A stretch of DNA of 32,284 bases from Clostridia bacterium (GTDB lineage: Bacteria; Bacillota; Clostridia; Christensenellales; Aristaeellaceae). A model generated the notes under the pieces. The model saw only the letters and a program-made list of their open reading frames with translations, did no database searches and was not told where the DNA came from. The stretch covers positions 1 to 32,284 of the forward strand of contig JAFULL010000081.1 in NCBI GenBank assembly GCA_017473345.1. Direction: 5' to 3'. Both the position numbers and the translations under genes were made by a program. Positions 17,142 to 24,989 of the stretch are shown here, one piece after another (the first letter of the stretch is position 1; the number at the start of each line of letters is the position of its first letter).

Positions 17142-18002
17142 ATGCTGCAGATCGGCATTCGTCTTCACGACGTCAATACCCATGCTTCCGTGCAGGAGCA
17201 AACGCTTGAAGCACGGGCCGCCAAAGCAAGAGAAGAAGGTTTCGGCTGCGTTCATTTGGCGCCTCAGAAAGTGATGAAAGGCATCACCTTCGACGGTCCT
17301 GCTTTTCATGAAGGGCTTGCCCATTATTTCAGGAACGTCTTTGCCAGGAATGAACTGGACGTTGCTGTTCTGGGCTGTTACATGAATCTGGCTGATCCGT
17401 CCCCACAAAGGCTTGAACTGTTCAAAGAACGTTACTTCGGTTCGATCCGCGTTGCGGCGCTGGCAGGAATGGGCATGGTGGGAACAGAAACAGGCTCCCC
17501 CAATTCCGAGTATAAAAGCGACCGAAACACCCATTCAGAAGAGGCACTGCAAACGTTCATCCATAATCTGGCGGATGTAGTCGCCTGCGCAGAACATTAC
17601 GGCGTGACCATCGCCATCGAACCGGTGTGGAAGCACATCGTCTTTGATGCGCAGCGTGCTTTGAAGGTAATCCGCAGCATTGCCAGTCCCAATCTGCGAA
17701 TCATTTTCGACCCTGTCAATCTGCTTTGCATGGACAATATCGACCGGCGTGATCAGGTGATTAATGAAACGCTTGATCTGTTGTGTGATCGTATTGCCGC
17801 TGTGCACCTGAAAGATTACACCATTCAAAACGGCGAACTGCATTACATAGCCGCCGGAAAGGGCGAGATGGATTTCCGCCCGTTGATTGGAGATCTCATC
17901 AGCAAAAAGCCCTATATTCAGGCAACGCTTGAAAACACCTGCAATGAAAACGCGGTTGAAGCCAGACAGTTTATCGAAACGCTCTGTATGACCCATTCAT
18001 AA
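17142..18002 (+). CDS. Sugar phosphate isomerase/epimerase-like TIM-barrel protein (286 aa)
   Basis: Belongs to the xylose-isomerase-like/AP-endonuclease-2 fold. Metal-binding and catalytic positions are visible: GTETGSP (E116), IAIEPVW (E160), IFDPVN (D190), VHLKD (H222) and the final LEN (E264). Members isomerise or epimerise keto-sugars or inositols; the exact substrate cannot be read from sequence. An AAGGAAAA site precedes the ATG. Its end abuts the end of the convergent pectinesterase gene with no gap. A role in converting a uronate or rhamnose-derived intermediate fits the neighbours but is inference. Confidence 0.82.
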   Translation: MLQIGIRLHDVNTHASVQEQTLEARAAKAREEGFGCVHLAPQKVMKGITFDGPAFHEGLAHYFRNVFARNELDVAVLGCYMNLADPSPQRLELFKERYFGSIRVAALAGMGMVGTETGSPNSEYKSDRNTHSEEALQTFIHNLADVVACAEHYGVTIAIEPVWKHIVFDAQRALKVIRSIASPNLRIIFDPVNLLCMDNIDRRDQVINETLDLLCDRIAAVHLKDYTIQNGELHYIAAGKGEMDFRPLIGDLISKKPYIQATLENTCNENAVEARQFIETLCMTHS

Positions 18003-18860
18003 TCATCGCATCCATTCCACCCGTCCTGGAATGGGTGGTTTTTCGTAAAAACGGGCTGTTTTGTCACGATTCGTATCATTCCATTTGTCAAAACCTTCCG
18101 CAGCAATATGCTGCTGATAGCTGCAGCCTTCAAACTGTGCCAACCCAAAGTCCCGCCAGGGCCTGGCCAGATAAACGCTTCCCTGCGGCACGCTTTCTTC
18201 GCAGGTAAAACAGCATTTGCGGAACAGAAATCCCCTTTGCTGTTCTGCCGCATGAGCAGGCGCAGCTGCATACCCCACCTTGCGTACATCATGTACAGAA
18301 CGAATCTCACATTCATCAAACAATGCGTCTGCACACCCAAAAATAAAATCAACCGATCCCTCAATCAGGCAGCGGATATATTTATGAACAAATGGGCCGG
18401 GCACGCGCAGTTCATCCCTCAGAAAACCGTCATATCGCTCGATCAGATCAGCCGGAAGCGGACCTGCAAACAGCGTATCCTGCATAGAAGACAATCGACA
18501 GTTTTCCATCCAAAAATCATTGCCCAGTACAGAAAGCGCCACTGCCTGTCCCTTCTTTTCAGGTTCAAGCGCATCATTGACAATGGCCAGTTCCCTCATG
18601 CGAACACCGTCTGCGCATACCGCCATTGTCCATGTGCGAAAGGTGTTGTACTCCTCGCCATTTGCATCTTTTTTCAGCGCATAGTCGTCCCAGACGATGA
18701 TCGTTCTCTCTGCGCCTTCCCCCTCCAGCACAATGCCGTCGGTGCGCAAAAGAACCTTTTGACGGTAAATACCCGCTTTCAGGTGGATTACATCGCCTTT
18801 TTGAGCCACATCAAGTGCCTGCTGCAGACTGTCTTTCGGGTTCAGAATGATTTTCCTCAT
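18003..18860 (-). CDS. Pectinesterase, CE8 family (285 aa)
   Basis: Removes methyl esters from galacturonides. It has the right-handed beta-helix family motifs: GQAVAL (Q105), QDTLF (D128, the general acid position), GSVDFIFG (D171, the nucleophile position) and YLARPWR (R233). At 285 residues it is a compact single-domain enzyme. It starts MRKIILNPKDSLQQALDVA, without a signal peptide, so it should act inside the cell on imported oligosaccharides rather than on polymeric pectin. It is transcribed divergently from the sugar-importer operon, over a gap with a shared regulatory element. A second-site start is unlikely because the first residues already belong to the first helix turn. Confidence 0.93.
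   Translation of the reverse strand: MRKIILNPKDSLQQALDVAQKGDVIHLKAGIYRQKVLLRTDGIVLEGEGAERTIIVWDDYALKKDANGEEYNTFRTWTMAVCADGVRMRELAIVNDALEPEKKGQAVALSVLGNDFWMENCRLSSMQDTLFAGPLPADLIERYDGFLRDELRVPGPFVHKYIRCLIEGSVDFIFGCADALFDECEIRSVHDVRKVGYAAAPAHAAEQQRGFLFRKCCFTCEESVPQGSVYLARPWRDFGLAQFEGCSYQQHIAAEGFDKWNDTNRDKTARFYEKPPIPGRVEWMR
18012..18043 (+). terminator. Terminator of the isomerase gene inside the pectinesterase coding end
   Basis: CCATTCCA (18012-18019) pairs with TGGAATGG (18027-18034) around a seven-base loop and is followed by GTGGTTTTT on the plus strand. The hairpin overlaps the last codons of the convergent pectinesterase gene. Confidence 0.65.
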
Positions 18861-18934
18861 CAGTGTTCCCTTCTTTTTCAGTTGCTGATACAGTTATATC
18901 ACACTTCCTGTAATCCCGTCCCGCCCAAATGTGA

Positions 18935-18963
18935 AAAAGTCGATTTTGTACATATAATCATCC
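18935..18963 (+). promoter_or_regulatory. Shared 29-bp element, probable AraC binding site (copy B)
   Basis: Matches 30802-30830 at 23 of 29 positions by eye (AAAAGTCGA, then TTTGT, then CATAT, then TCC at fixed spacing). It ends 10 bases before the -35 of the importer operon promoter, a usual place for an AraC activator site. Confidence 0.6.
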
Positions 18964-18973
18964 GTTTTGGTTA

Positions 18974-19002
18974 TTAACCCATCAGGCAATGGCATGTACA
19001 AT
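18974..19002 (+). promoter_or_regulatory. Promoter of the pectin-oligosaccharide importer operon
   Basis: A weak -35 (TTAACC, 18974-18979), a 17-base spacer and a -10 TACAAT (18997-19002). The weak -35 beside the shared 29-bp element suggests activation. The expected leader is about 80 bases. Confidence 0.5.
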
Positions 19003-19089
19003 AAGAATCGATAAAACGGCTGTAAATTTGACATATCATCCAACCCAATCAGCAAACGCATGCTTCCATCATCGGCAAGGAGGAAACCT

Positions 19090-19677
19090 ATGCGACGCTC
19101 CATCACATTCCAGCAGTACCGAATAATGGATCTGTTGTTCTGGACGATCCTGCTGTGTCTGTGTGAAGCACTAATCGTTTTGGGCGCAAGACTTTGGTTT
19201 CCCTTTGAGGCTTACACGCTTTCGATTATCCCGGCCGTTTCAGCCATCGTAATGGTGCGCTGGGGTGCAGCTGCTGCGCTGCCGACATTTGCTGGTCCTT
19301 TTGTGTTTTGCACATTGTCTGATGCTTCACTTTCACAATACCTGATCTATTGTCTTGGCTCCATGGCCATTCTTGCATTGCTGCCCATTATCAGAAATAC
19401 AGGCTGGAAACGCCTGCGCGAAGACGTACTGTTGTGCATGCTTTACGGATTTGCTGCCGGTGTACTCGTGCAGGCCGGTCGATTTATCCTGGCTTTGGTT
19501 CTGGGCACCGCCCCATCTGCAGCAGTTGCTTTTTTCACCACCGATGCTCTTTCGGTATTTTTCAGCGTGCTGCTTGTATGGATTGCTCGCAGACTGGATG
19601 GAATCCTCGAAGATCAACAGCATTATCTGACCCGTATTCGCAAAGAAACCGAACAGGAAAGGGGGATGAACCCATGA
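19090..19677 (+). CDS. Multi-pass membrane protein, ECF S-component-like (195 aa)
   Basis: About six hydrophobic helices (roughly residues 13-35, 40-57, 60-76, 83-101, 112-132, 148-176) and a charged C-terminal tail. The overall pattern and the SIIPAVSAIVMVRWGAAAA segment recall S-components of energy-coupling-factor transporters, but no ligand motif confirms this. Start ATG 19090 has an AAGGAGG site 6 bases upstream; an in-frame codon at 19060 has none. It is the first gene of the importer operon and overlaps the next gene (ATGA), so the two are translationally coupled. It may support the importer or be a separate transporter subunit. Confidence 0.6.
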   Translation: MRRSITFQQYRIMDLLFWTILLCLCEALIVLGARLWFPFEAYTLSIIPAVSAIVMVRWGAAAALPTFAGPFVFCTLSDASLSQYLIYCLGSMAILALLPIIRNTGWKRLREDVLLCMLYGFAAGVLVQAGRFILALVLGTAPSAAVAFFTTDALSVFFSVLLVWIARRLDGILEDQQHYLTRIRKETEQERGMNP

Positions 19678-20729
19678 TGACGTCAAAAGCTGCGGATTAC
19701 CTGATTTACGACGAGGCTGCAGGCGTTTACAGGGAGAATCCTGAACAGGCAGTGCGCGATGATGTAGAAAAACACACATGGCGTCACGTAGGCATGACGG
19801 TTATGAAGGACTGGCGGCTGTATGCAATGCTTGTGCCAATGCTTCTGGTTTTCCTGTTCTGGCGCTATCTGCCCATGTATGAGCTGTTGGGCTGTTTTAA
19901 GGTGCCTGACGAGGTAAAACCGGTTGCCGACCAGCTGTTCTGCGGTTTTTCCTATTTCAAGCGTTTGCTTGTCGGCGGAGATACCATGTCCGCCGAATTC
20001 TGGCGTGCACTCAGAAACACCTTCCTGCTCAGTTTCTATGGTCTGTGCTTCGGCTTCCCCATGCCCATCATTCTGGCGCTGTTCTTCAATGAGATCCGCT
20101 CCAATCTGGTGCGCAGCACCTGTCAGGTACTCACCTATCTTCCCAAATTCATGTCCACGGTCGTTATGACCTCTCTGGTCACCATGCTGGTCAAGCAGGG
20201 TTCTCTCACATCCGGCATGGGCATCATCAGCCAGGCACTCGCTTCGCTCGGGCTGATCTCCACCGAAACGGCACACGCGGGTCTGCTCAACAACCCGGAT
20301 TTCTTCCGTTCCATTTACCAGATTTCCGGCATCTGGGAGGGTGCGGGCTACGACAGCATCGTCTACTTTGCCGCCATCATCGCCATCGCCCCCACCAGCT
20401 ATGAAGCAGCACAGATCGACGGTGCCGGCAAAATGGCACAGATGCGCTATGTGGTGCTGCCCAGTATTCTGTCCACAATCGTCATCATGCTGATCACCCG
20501 CATCGGCTCGCTGCTCAACATCGGCTATGAAAAAGTGCTCCTTCTTTACAACACCAATACCTATGTAACGGCAGACGTTGTATCCACCTTTGCCCAGCGC
20601 TATGGTCTGGCGGGCACGCAGAAGGGTCTTGCCGCCGCAGCTGAAATGATGAACAACGTTATCGGCATGCTGCTGGTGATCAGCGCCAATACCATCGCGC
20701 GCAAGGCCTCCGACACATCGCTGTACTAA
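19674..20729 (+). CDS. Sugar ABC transporter permease, LplB-like (351 aa)
   Basis: First permease of a carbohydrate importer of the LplB/YtcP type, found for rhamnogalacturonan and other pectin oligosaccharides. A hydrophilic N-terminus of about 50 residues precedes six helices, the first near LYAMLVPMLLVFLFWRYLPMYE. The coupling motif is EAAQIDGAGKMAQMRYVVLPSI, and the end (LLVISANTIARKASDTSLY) is typical of the family. The ATG at 19674 overlaps the previous stop and follows a GGGGG-rich ribosome site. The reading frame is open far upstream, but that part is antisense-like and out of context. Confidence 0.93.
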   Translation: MMTSKAADYLIYDEAAGVYRENPEQAVRDDVEKHTWRHVGMTVMKDWRLYAMLVPMLLVFLFWRYLPMYELLGCFKVPDEVKPVADQLFCGFSYFKRLLVGGDTMSAEFWRALRNTFLLSFYGLCFGFPMPIILALFFNEIRSNLVRSTCQVLTYLPKFMSTVVMTSLVTMLVKQGSLTSGMGIISQALASLGLISTETAHAGLLNNPDFFRSIYQISGIWEGAGYDSIVYFAAIIAIAPTSYEAAQIDGAGKMAQMRYVVLPSILSTIVIMLITRIGSLLNIGYEKVLLLYNTNTYVTADVVSTFAQRYGLAGTQKGLAAAAEMMNNVIGMLLVISANTIARKASDTSLY

Positions 20730-20742
20730 CGAGGTAAAAGCC

Positions 20743-21633
20743 ATGAAAAGAAAGCTCGAAACGTCGGAGATGATCTTCAAGGTCATCAGCTACACGCTTT
20801 TGTCCATCTTTGCCCTTGCCTGCCTGTATCCGTTTGTATACGCCGTTTCTGCCTCCATCAGCGGCGGCAATGCAGTGGATTACGGCAAGGTAGTTCTCTT
20901 CCCCAAGGATATCCAGTTTGAAGCCTTTGGGCGCATGTTCCACGACAACATGTTCTGGAACGCCTATTCCAACACGCTTTTCCTCACCTTCTACGGCACG
21001 GTGTGGGCGCTGTTTGTGGCCATTCTGGGCGCTTATGCCCTTTCCAAGAAAAGGCTGCTCTTCCGCCGTTTTTTTAACTTCTTCCTTGTCTTTACCATGC
21101 TGTTCTCTGCCGGCATCGTTCCCCAGTATCTCAACTATCTGGACACAAAGGCAGTATTCAACGCCGTAGGCATCAAGGATGACAAATGGCTGGTCGTCAT
21201 CGCCATGGGCATGGCCGCCATGAACATTATCCTGCTGCGCAATGCCTTTGAAGGCGTGCCCAGCGAAATTGAAGAAGCCGCCATCGTGGATGGCGCAACG
21301 GAGTTTCAGGTGTTGGGCAAGGTGTACATTCCCATGTGTAAGTCCACCATTGCCACCGTTGCCCTGTTCTTCGCCATTTCCCGCTGGAACGGTTACTTCT
21401 GGGCCAGGCAGATGATCTCCAATTCCAACGAGCACCCGCTGCAGGTTTTCATTCGTCTGAGGCTTGAAGAATACATGGATCCTGAAGCTATGGCCGGCTG
21501 GAATGAGATTTTCTCCTCCGACTCCGTCATCTATGCCCTGATCGTGTGCTCTATTGTGCCCATTCTCATCATTTATCCCTTCATCCAGAAGTACTTTGCC
21601 AAGGGCGTCAACGCCGGCGGCGTGAAGGAATAA
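20743..21633 (+). CDS. Sugar ABC transporter permease, LplC-like (296 aa)
   Basis: Second permease of the importer, carbohydrate subfamily of binding-protein-dependent inner-membrane components. Six helices are predicted by eye. The segment ISGGNAVDYGKVVLFPKDIQ in the first loop and the coupling motif EIEEAAIVDGATEFQVLGKVYIPM are typical, and the C-terminus PFIQKYFAKGVNAGGVKE is the family hallmark. It begins 13 bases after the LplB-like gene with a GAGG ribosome site. It works with the binding protein encoded next. Confidence 0.94.
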   Translation: MKRKLETSEMIFKVISYTLLSIFALACLYPFVYAVSASISGGNAVDYGKVVLFPKDIQFEAFGRMFHDNMFWNAYSNTLFLTFYGTVWALFVAILGAYALSKKRLLFRRFFNFFLVFTMLFSAGIVPQYLNYLDTKAVFNAVGIKDDKWLVVIAMGMAAMNIILLRNAFEGVPSEIEEAAIVDGATEFQVLGKVYIPMCKSTIATVALFFAISRWNGYFWARQMISNSNEHPLQVFIRLRLEEYMDPEAMAGWNEIFSSDSVIYALIVCSIVPILIIYPFIQKYFAKGVNAGGVKE

Positions 21634-21693
21634 TGTATCTTCCCGGAGGATTCCGGTGAACAGATAAAAAAGACCATGAAAGGAATGACCGTG

Positions 21694-23760
21694 ATGACCA
21701 AACGTATCGTCTCCTGGATCCTGGCTTTGACCATGATTCTCTCCCTGTGTGCTGTCTCCGCTTCTGCTGAGGGCGTTGTGCTCCGCATGGCGACCGGCTA
21801 CAACAGCACCAAAACCGGCCTGTCCTTCGACGCTGAAGTGGCAGGTTCCGGCGTGACCCTGGCCGACGGCAACACCTACCATGCCGGCGACCTCAAGCCT
21901 ACCTGGGTGAAGGTTCAGGAAGTGCTTGGCGTTACCTTTGAAAACCTGTACCAGGGCAACAATGCCACCAAGGAATTCGAGTTCTGGAAGGACCGTCTCA
22001 ACGAAGTGGACATGGTCAGCGGCACCGCTGCCAAGCTGACTGAGTATGGCGAGGCCGGCAGCATCGTCAACATCGGCGCCTACCTCGACAAGATGCCTAA
22101 CTTCAAGGCCTATCTGGAGGCCAATCCCATCGTGCGCCTGTCCATCACCGGCAACACCTCCAACGGTGCCATCTACTTCTCCCCCTACTTCGACGGTGTC
22201 AACGACATCGAGCGTATGCCTCTGATGCGCGCTGACTGGGTTCAGAAGCTGCTGGACGGCGAAGGCGAATTTGCTGCTGAAGCCTCCAACAAGCTGGCTG
22301 CTCCCGTGTACGAGCCTTACATGCCCACCGCCGGTTCCGTGACCGTTGACGTTGTCAACGCTGAAGGTACCGCCGTGGAAACCGTTACCAAGAATTACGA
22401 CGCTGCCGGCAACATCGTTGCCAAGATGAACGCCGCTGGCGAGCTGGATGGCGTCGCTGCCGTCAACATGCTGCGTGCCTACATCGACACCGCGTACGCC
22501 GGCTACTACGGCACCGAGCGTTCCAACCTGTTCATCGGCCAGAACGCTGCTTGGGATGCTGACGAGCTCGTCGCCCTGCTGCGCTGCGTGGTCGCCAACC
22601 CCCAGACCCTCAACGGCACCGACTCTGTTCAGGGTCTGTTCAGCCGCGAGGACAACAACAACCAGCGTCGCGTTGACATGAAGCGCTTTGCTGGCGTGCT
22701 GTTCGGCGTGCGCGGTCTAGAATCCCGTCAGGATTCTCTGTGGATCGACTCCGAAGGCAAGCTGCGTGACGCCCGTCAGGACACCGAAGCTTATGCCGCT
22801 ATGGAAAAGCTGCACAACATGGCTCTTGAAGGCCTGATCTCCAAGGCTTTCCTGGAGACCTCCGAGGAATCCACCAAGACCTATCTGCAGAACGACCTGG
22901 GCTTCATGCACTACGACTACAACCAGACCCAGACCGTGTACAACGCCACCGTGCTGGGCGAGGGCGAAAAGTACATGGCCGTTATGGTTCCCGTTGCCCG
23001 CTGGTTCGACGGCACTGCTGAAGACGGCGTGTATATGCGCTTTACCGAATCCTGGCGCTCCGTCAAGGTTGACGGCTGGGGCATCTCCGTTGCCGGCACC
23101 GAAGGCAGCCCTGAAAAGCTCGAAGCTGCTCTGGCTCTGATCGACTACGCCTACAGTCCCGAAGGCCAGATCCTCATGAGCTACGGCCCCGACGCCTTCA
23201 TCAAGAAGAACGACGACGGCTCCTACGCCACCTTCAACTTCAACGGCGCTGAAATGCCCGTGATCGCCGACGCCACCTACGCCGAACTGTGGGAGAAGGC
23301 CTCCGGCAACTACACCAACTATGCCCGTCAGTTCCTGGGCTCCACCCTGTCCTTCGCCAAGAGCCAGGCTTTCGAGTACCAGTGCACTCACGAAGTCGGC
23401 AAGGAAGGCGCCGGCAAGATCTCCACTGCCATCGGTCTGGGCACCATCAAGCACCCCGAGCTGGCCGTGACCGAGAACCCCTGGTACACCTCCATCCCCA
23501 CCGTTCTGCCCAACACCACCGTTGAAAACAACATGATCAACGAGTACGCCGACCTGAACACCAACAAGTTCGGCGAGAACAAGGGCGGCCAGACCCTGTT
23601 CATCGATCAGATCGTGAACGGTTACGCCGTGGAAGACATGTCCAGTGCTGAGGAATCCGCTGAGTACGTTGCCGGCACCATGGGCGGCGCGCAGTACCTG
23701 GCTCTCAAGCAGCGTGCCTGGGATCGTCTGACCCAGTACTATGCTGAGCTGACCAAGTAA
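21694..23760 (+). CDS. Large extracellular sugar-binding protein (688 aa)
   Basis: Substrate-binding component of the LplBC-type importer. Of three in-frame ATGs (21676, 21685, 21694) I chose 21694 because AAAGGA lies 9 bases upstream of it. The signal peptide is MTKRIVSWILALTMILSLCAVSASA, with cleavage before EG. The cysteine follows Leu, so no lipobox is apparent. It is about 130-150 residues longer than usual LplA-type proteins. A region around 190-340, with repeated VNAEGTAV and DAAGNIVAK-like beta segments, may be an inserted domain. Codon choice is strongly biased to GGC, CTG, AAG, AAC and GCC compared with neighbours, which suggests high expression. Two strong hairpins follow the stop. 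Confidence 0.88.
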   Translation: MTKRIVSWILALTMILSLCAVSASAEGVVLRMATGYNSTKTGLSFDAEVAGSGVTLADGNTYHAGDLKPTWVKVQEVLGVTFENLYQGNNATKEFEFWKDRLNEVDMVSGTAAKLTEYGEAGSIVNIGAYLDKMPNFKAYLEANPIVRLSITGNTSNGAIYFSPYFDGVNDIERMPLMRADWVQKLLDGEGEFAAEASNKLAAPVYEPYMPTAGSVTVDVVNAEGTAVETVTKNYDAAGNIVAKMNAAGELDGVAAVNMLRAYIDTAYAGYYGTERSNLFIGQNAAWDADELVALLRCVVANPQTLNGTDSVQGLFSREDNNNQRRVDMKRFAGVLFGVRGLESRQDSLWIDSEGKLRDARQDTEAYAAMEKLHNMALEGLISKAFLETSEESTKTYLQNDLGFMHYDYNQTQTVYNATVLGEGEKYMAVMVPVARWFDGTAEDGVYMRFTESWRSVKVDGWGISVAGTEGSPEKLEAALALIDYAYSPEGQILMSYGPDAFIKKNDDGSYATFNFNGAEMPVIADATYAELWEKASGNYTNYARQFLGSTLSFAKSQAFEYQCTHEVGKEGAGKISTAIGLGTIKHPELAVTENPWYTSIPTVLPNTTVENNMINEYADLNTNKFGENKGGQTLFIDQIVNGYAVEDMSSAEESAEYVAGTMGGAQYLALKQRAWDRLTQYYAELTK

Positions 23761-23770
23761 GTTTGCCCAT

Positions 23771-23835
23771 CGGCAGGGGTGCATTCGCTCCCCTGCCGGT
23801 TTCCCTGAGTTTCCCCTCGTGGGAGACTCAGGGAA
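23771..23835 (+). terminator. Double hairpin after the binding-protein gene
   Basis: Two stems in tandem: CGGCAGGGG (23771-23779) with CCCCTGCCG (23790-23798), and TTCCCTGAGT (23801-23810) with ACTCAGGGAA (23826-23835). Both are perfect. T tracts are short, so partial termination or transcript protection favouring the binding protein is likely; the operon probably continues. Confidence 0.75.
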
Positions 23836-23887
23836 GCTTCTCTTTTCGAAGCAGCGAAAAAACGCACGACGAATACAGGAGGTCGCC

Positions 23888-24478
23888 ATGTACAGGAAAC
23901 AGATGACTTTGCAGAAAATCCTCTGCTTTGCAGCCATTGCGGCCAGCGCCATTATGTTCCTCTATGCGCTGGGGCTGATGACAGATCTGTACGACAGTCT
24001 GTACTACACCATGATGGATCCCAATAACCCAAAAGATACATGGGTGACCGGTTCCTGGATCTATTATGACATGCAGCCGTTCAACCGTACGCTGCTGAGC
24101 GTTTCCATCATGATGATCCTGCTTTCCTGCCTGCTGTTCATCACCGGCACGCACAAGCGCCGCAGATATTATGTGGGCAACGCGCTTTCCACCTTTGCTT
24201 TCGTTGCTGCCGGTGCGGTTTCTTCAGTGTGGTGCCATCAGCAGGTCACGCTGTACCGTGAGCAGTTCCTGCAGGTAAATTTTGACGAGCTGGAATTTTT
24301 CGCCGATCTGATGAAAACATCCTACACCACTTCTACCTTCTGGTTCGATGTGCATTATGCGGTATTGGCGCTGATTGCGATTGTATGCGCAGCATTGATT
24401 GCCAATTTCGTCTGGAAGCACAGTCTGATGCGCGCCGAAAAGAAACTGATCGACGCCGGAAGGGAGGCAGTCAAATGA
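23888..24478 (+). CDS. Small membrane protein M1, unknown (196 aa)
   Basis: Not recognised. About four membrane helices (near residues 14-33, 73-93, 102-122, 160-182). A non-helical extracytoplasmic loop lies between the first two and contains MMDPNNPKDTWVTGSWIYYD. ATG 23888 follows an AGGAGGT site by 5 bases; the frame is open upstream but without another site. It lies between the binding-protein gene and the ATPase gene of the importer and overlaps the next gene by ATGA. It therefore belongs to the importer operon and may be an accessory or sensing component. No enzyme motif is seen. Confidence 0.7.
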   Translation: MYRKQMTLQKILCFAAIAASAIMFLYALGLMTDLYDSLYYTMMDPNNPKDTWVTGSWIYYDMQPFNRTLLSVSIMMILLSCLLFITGTHKRRRYYVGNALSTFAFVAAGAVSSVWCHQQVTLYREQFLQVNFDELEFFADLMKTSYTTSTFWFDVHYAVLALIAIVCAALIANFVWKHSLMRAEKKLIDAGREAVK

Positions 24479-24978
24479 CGCAGTTTTCGCCTGAAGAACA
24501 AAAGCTGATCCGTCTTGACCGGATGCGTTACACCAAAAATGTCCTCTCCTCCCGACTGGCACTTCTGGCCATTGTGTTTGACGTGCTGTATTTTGTCAGC
24601 ATCTATTCTTCTGATGTTGGATCCTGGTACTACACTCTGCTGATCGGCGCCTCTATTGTGTACAACCTGCTGTTCATGCTGATGGCTTTCCTTTCTTCTG
24701 AAGGGGTAAAAAGCTATCGCATCGGTTATGCCTGGCTGCTGATGGCATTGGGAATCGGACAGATCGTACGCATTTTCATCCTGCCCATGCAGGCATGGCA
24801 TGCCGAGGTGACCATCAGCAAAGTAACGTATCCCATCATGGAAACGCCGCAGTTCACCTATGTCGTCATCTGCCTTTCTCTGTCGGCTGTCTGCTGTCTG
24901 GTCGCCGGGATCATCGGCGTCATCCGCAGCCGCACACTGAATGCCTACACTGCTACCCTCAGTGAAAAGGCCGCGTAA
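24475..24978 (+). CDS. Small membrane protein M2, unknown (167 aa)
   Basis: Not recognised. A short charged N-terminus (MTQFSPEEQKLIRLDRMRYTKN) precedes about four helices (near 25-45, 50-70, 80-100, 125-150). The start overlaps the M1 stop, implying coupled translation and perhaps a complex. It is followed after 11 bases by the ATPase gene. Confidence 0.68.
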   Translation: MTQFSPEEQKLIRLDRMRYTKNVLSSRLALLAIVFDVLYFVSIYSSDVGSWYYTLLIGASIVYNLLFMLMAFLSSEGVKSYRIGYAWLLMALGIGQIVRIFILPMQAWHAEVTISKVTYPIMETPQFTYVVICLSLSAVCCLVAGIIGVIRSRTLNAYTATLSEKAA

Positions 24979-24989
24979 AGGAGATCCCT

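Noticed and set aside
19350-20729. Longer 459-residue version of the LplB-like permease
   Set aside because: The extra 108 N-terminal residues overlap the membrane-protein gene in another frame. The ATG at 19674 has a ribosome site and a typical ATGA overlap.
22717-23952. 411-codon open frame on the minus strand
   Set aside because: Antisense shadow created by the strong codon bias of the large binding-protein gene; Gly/Val/His-rich translation.
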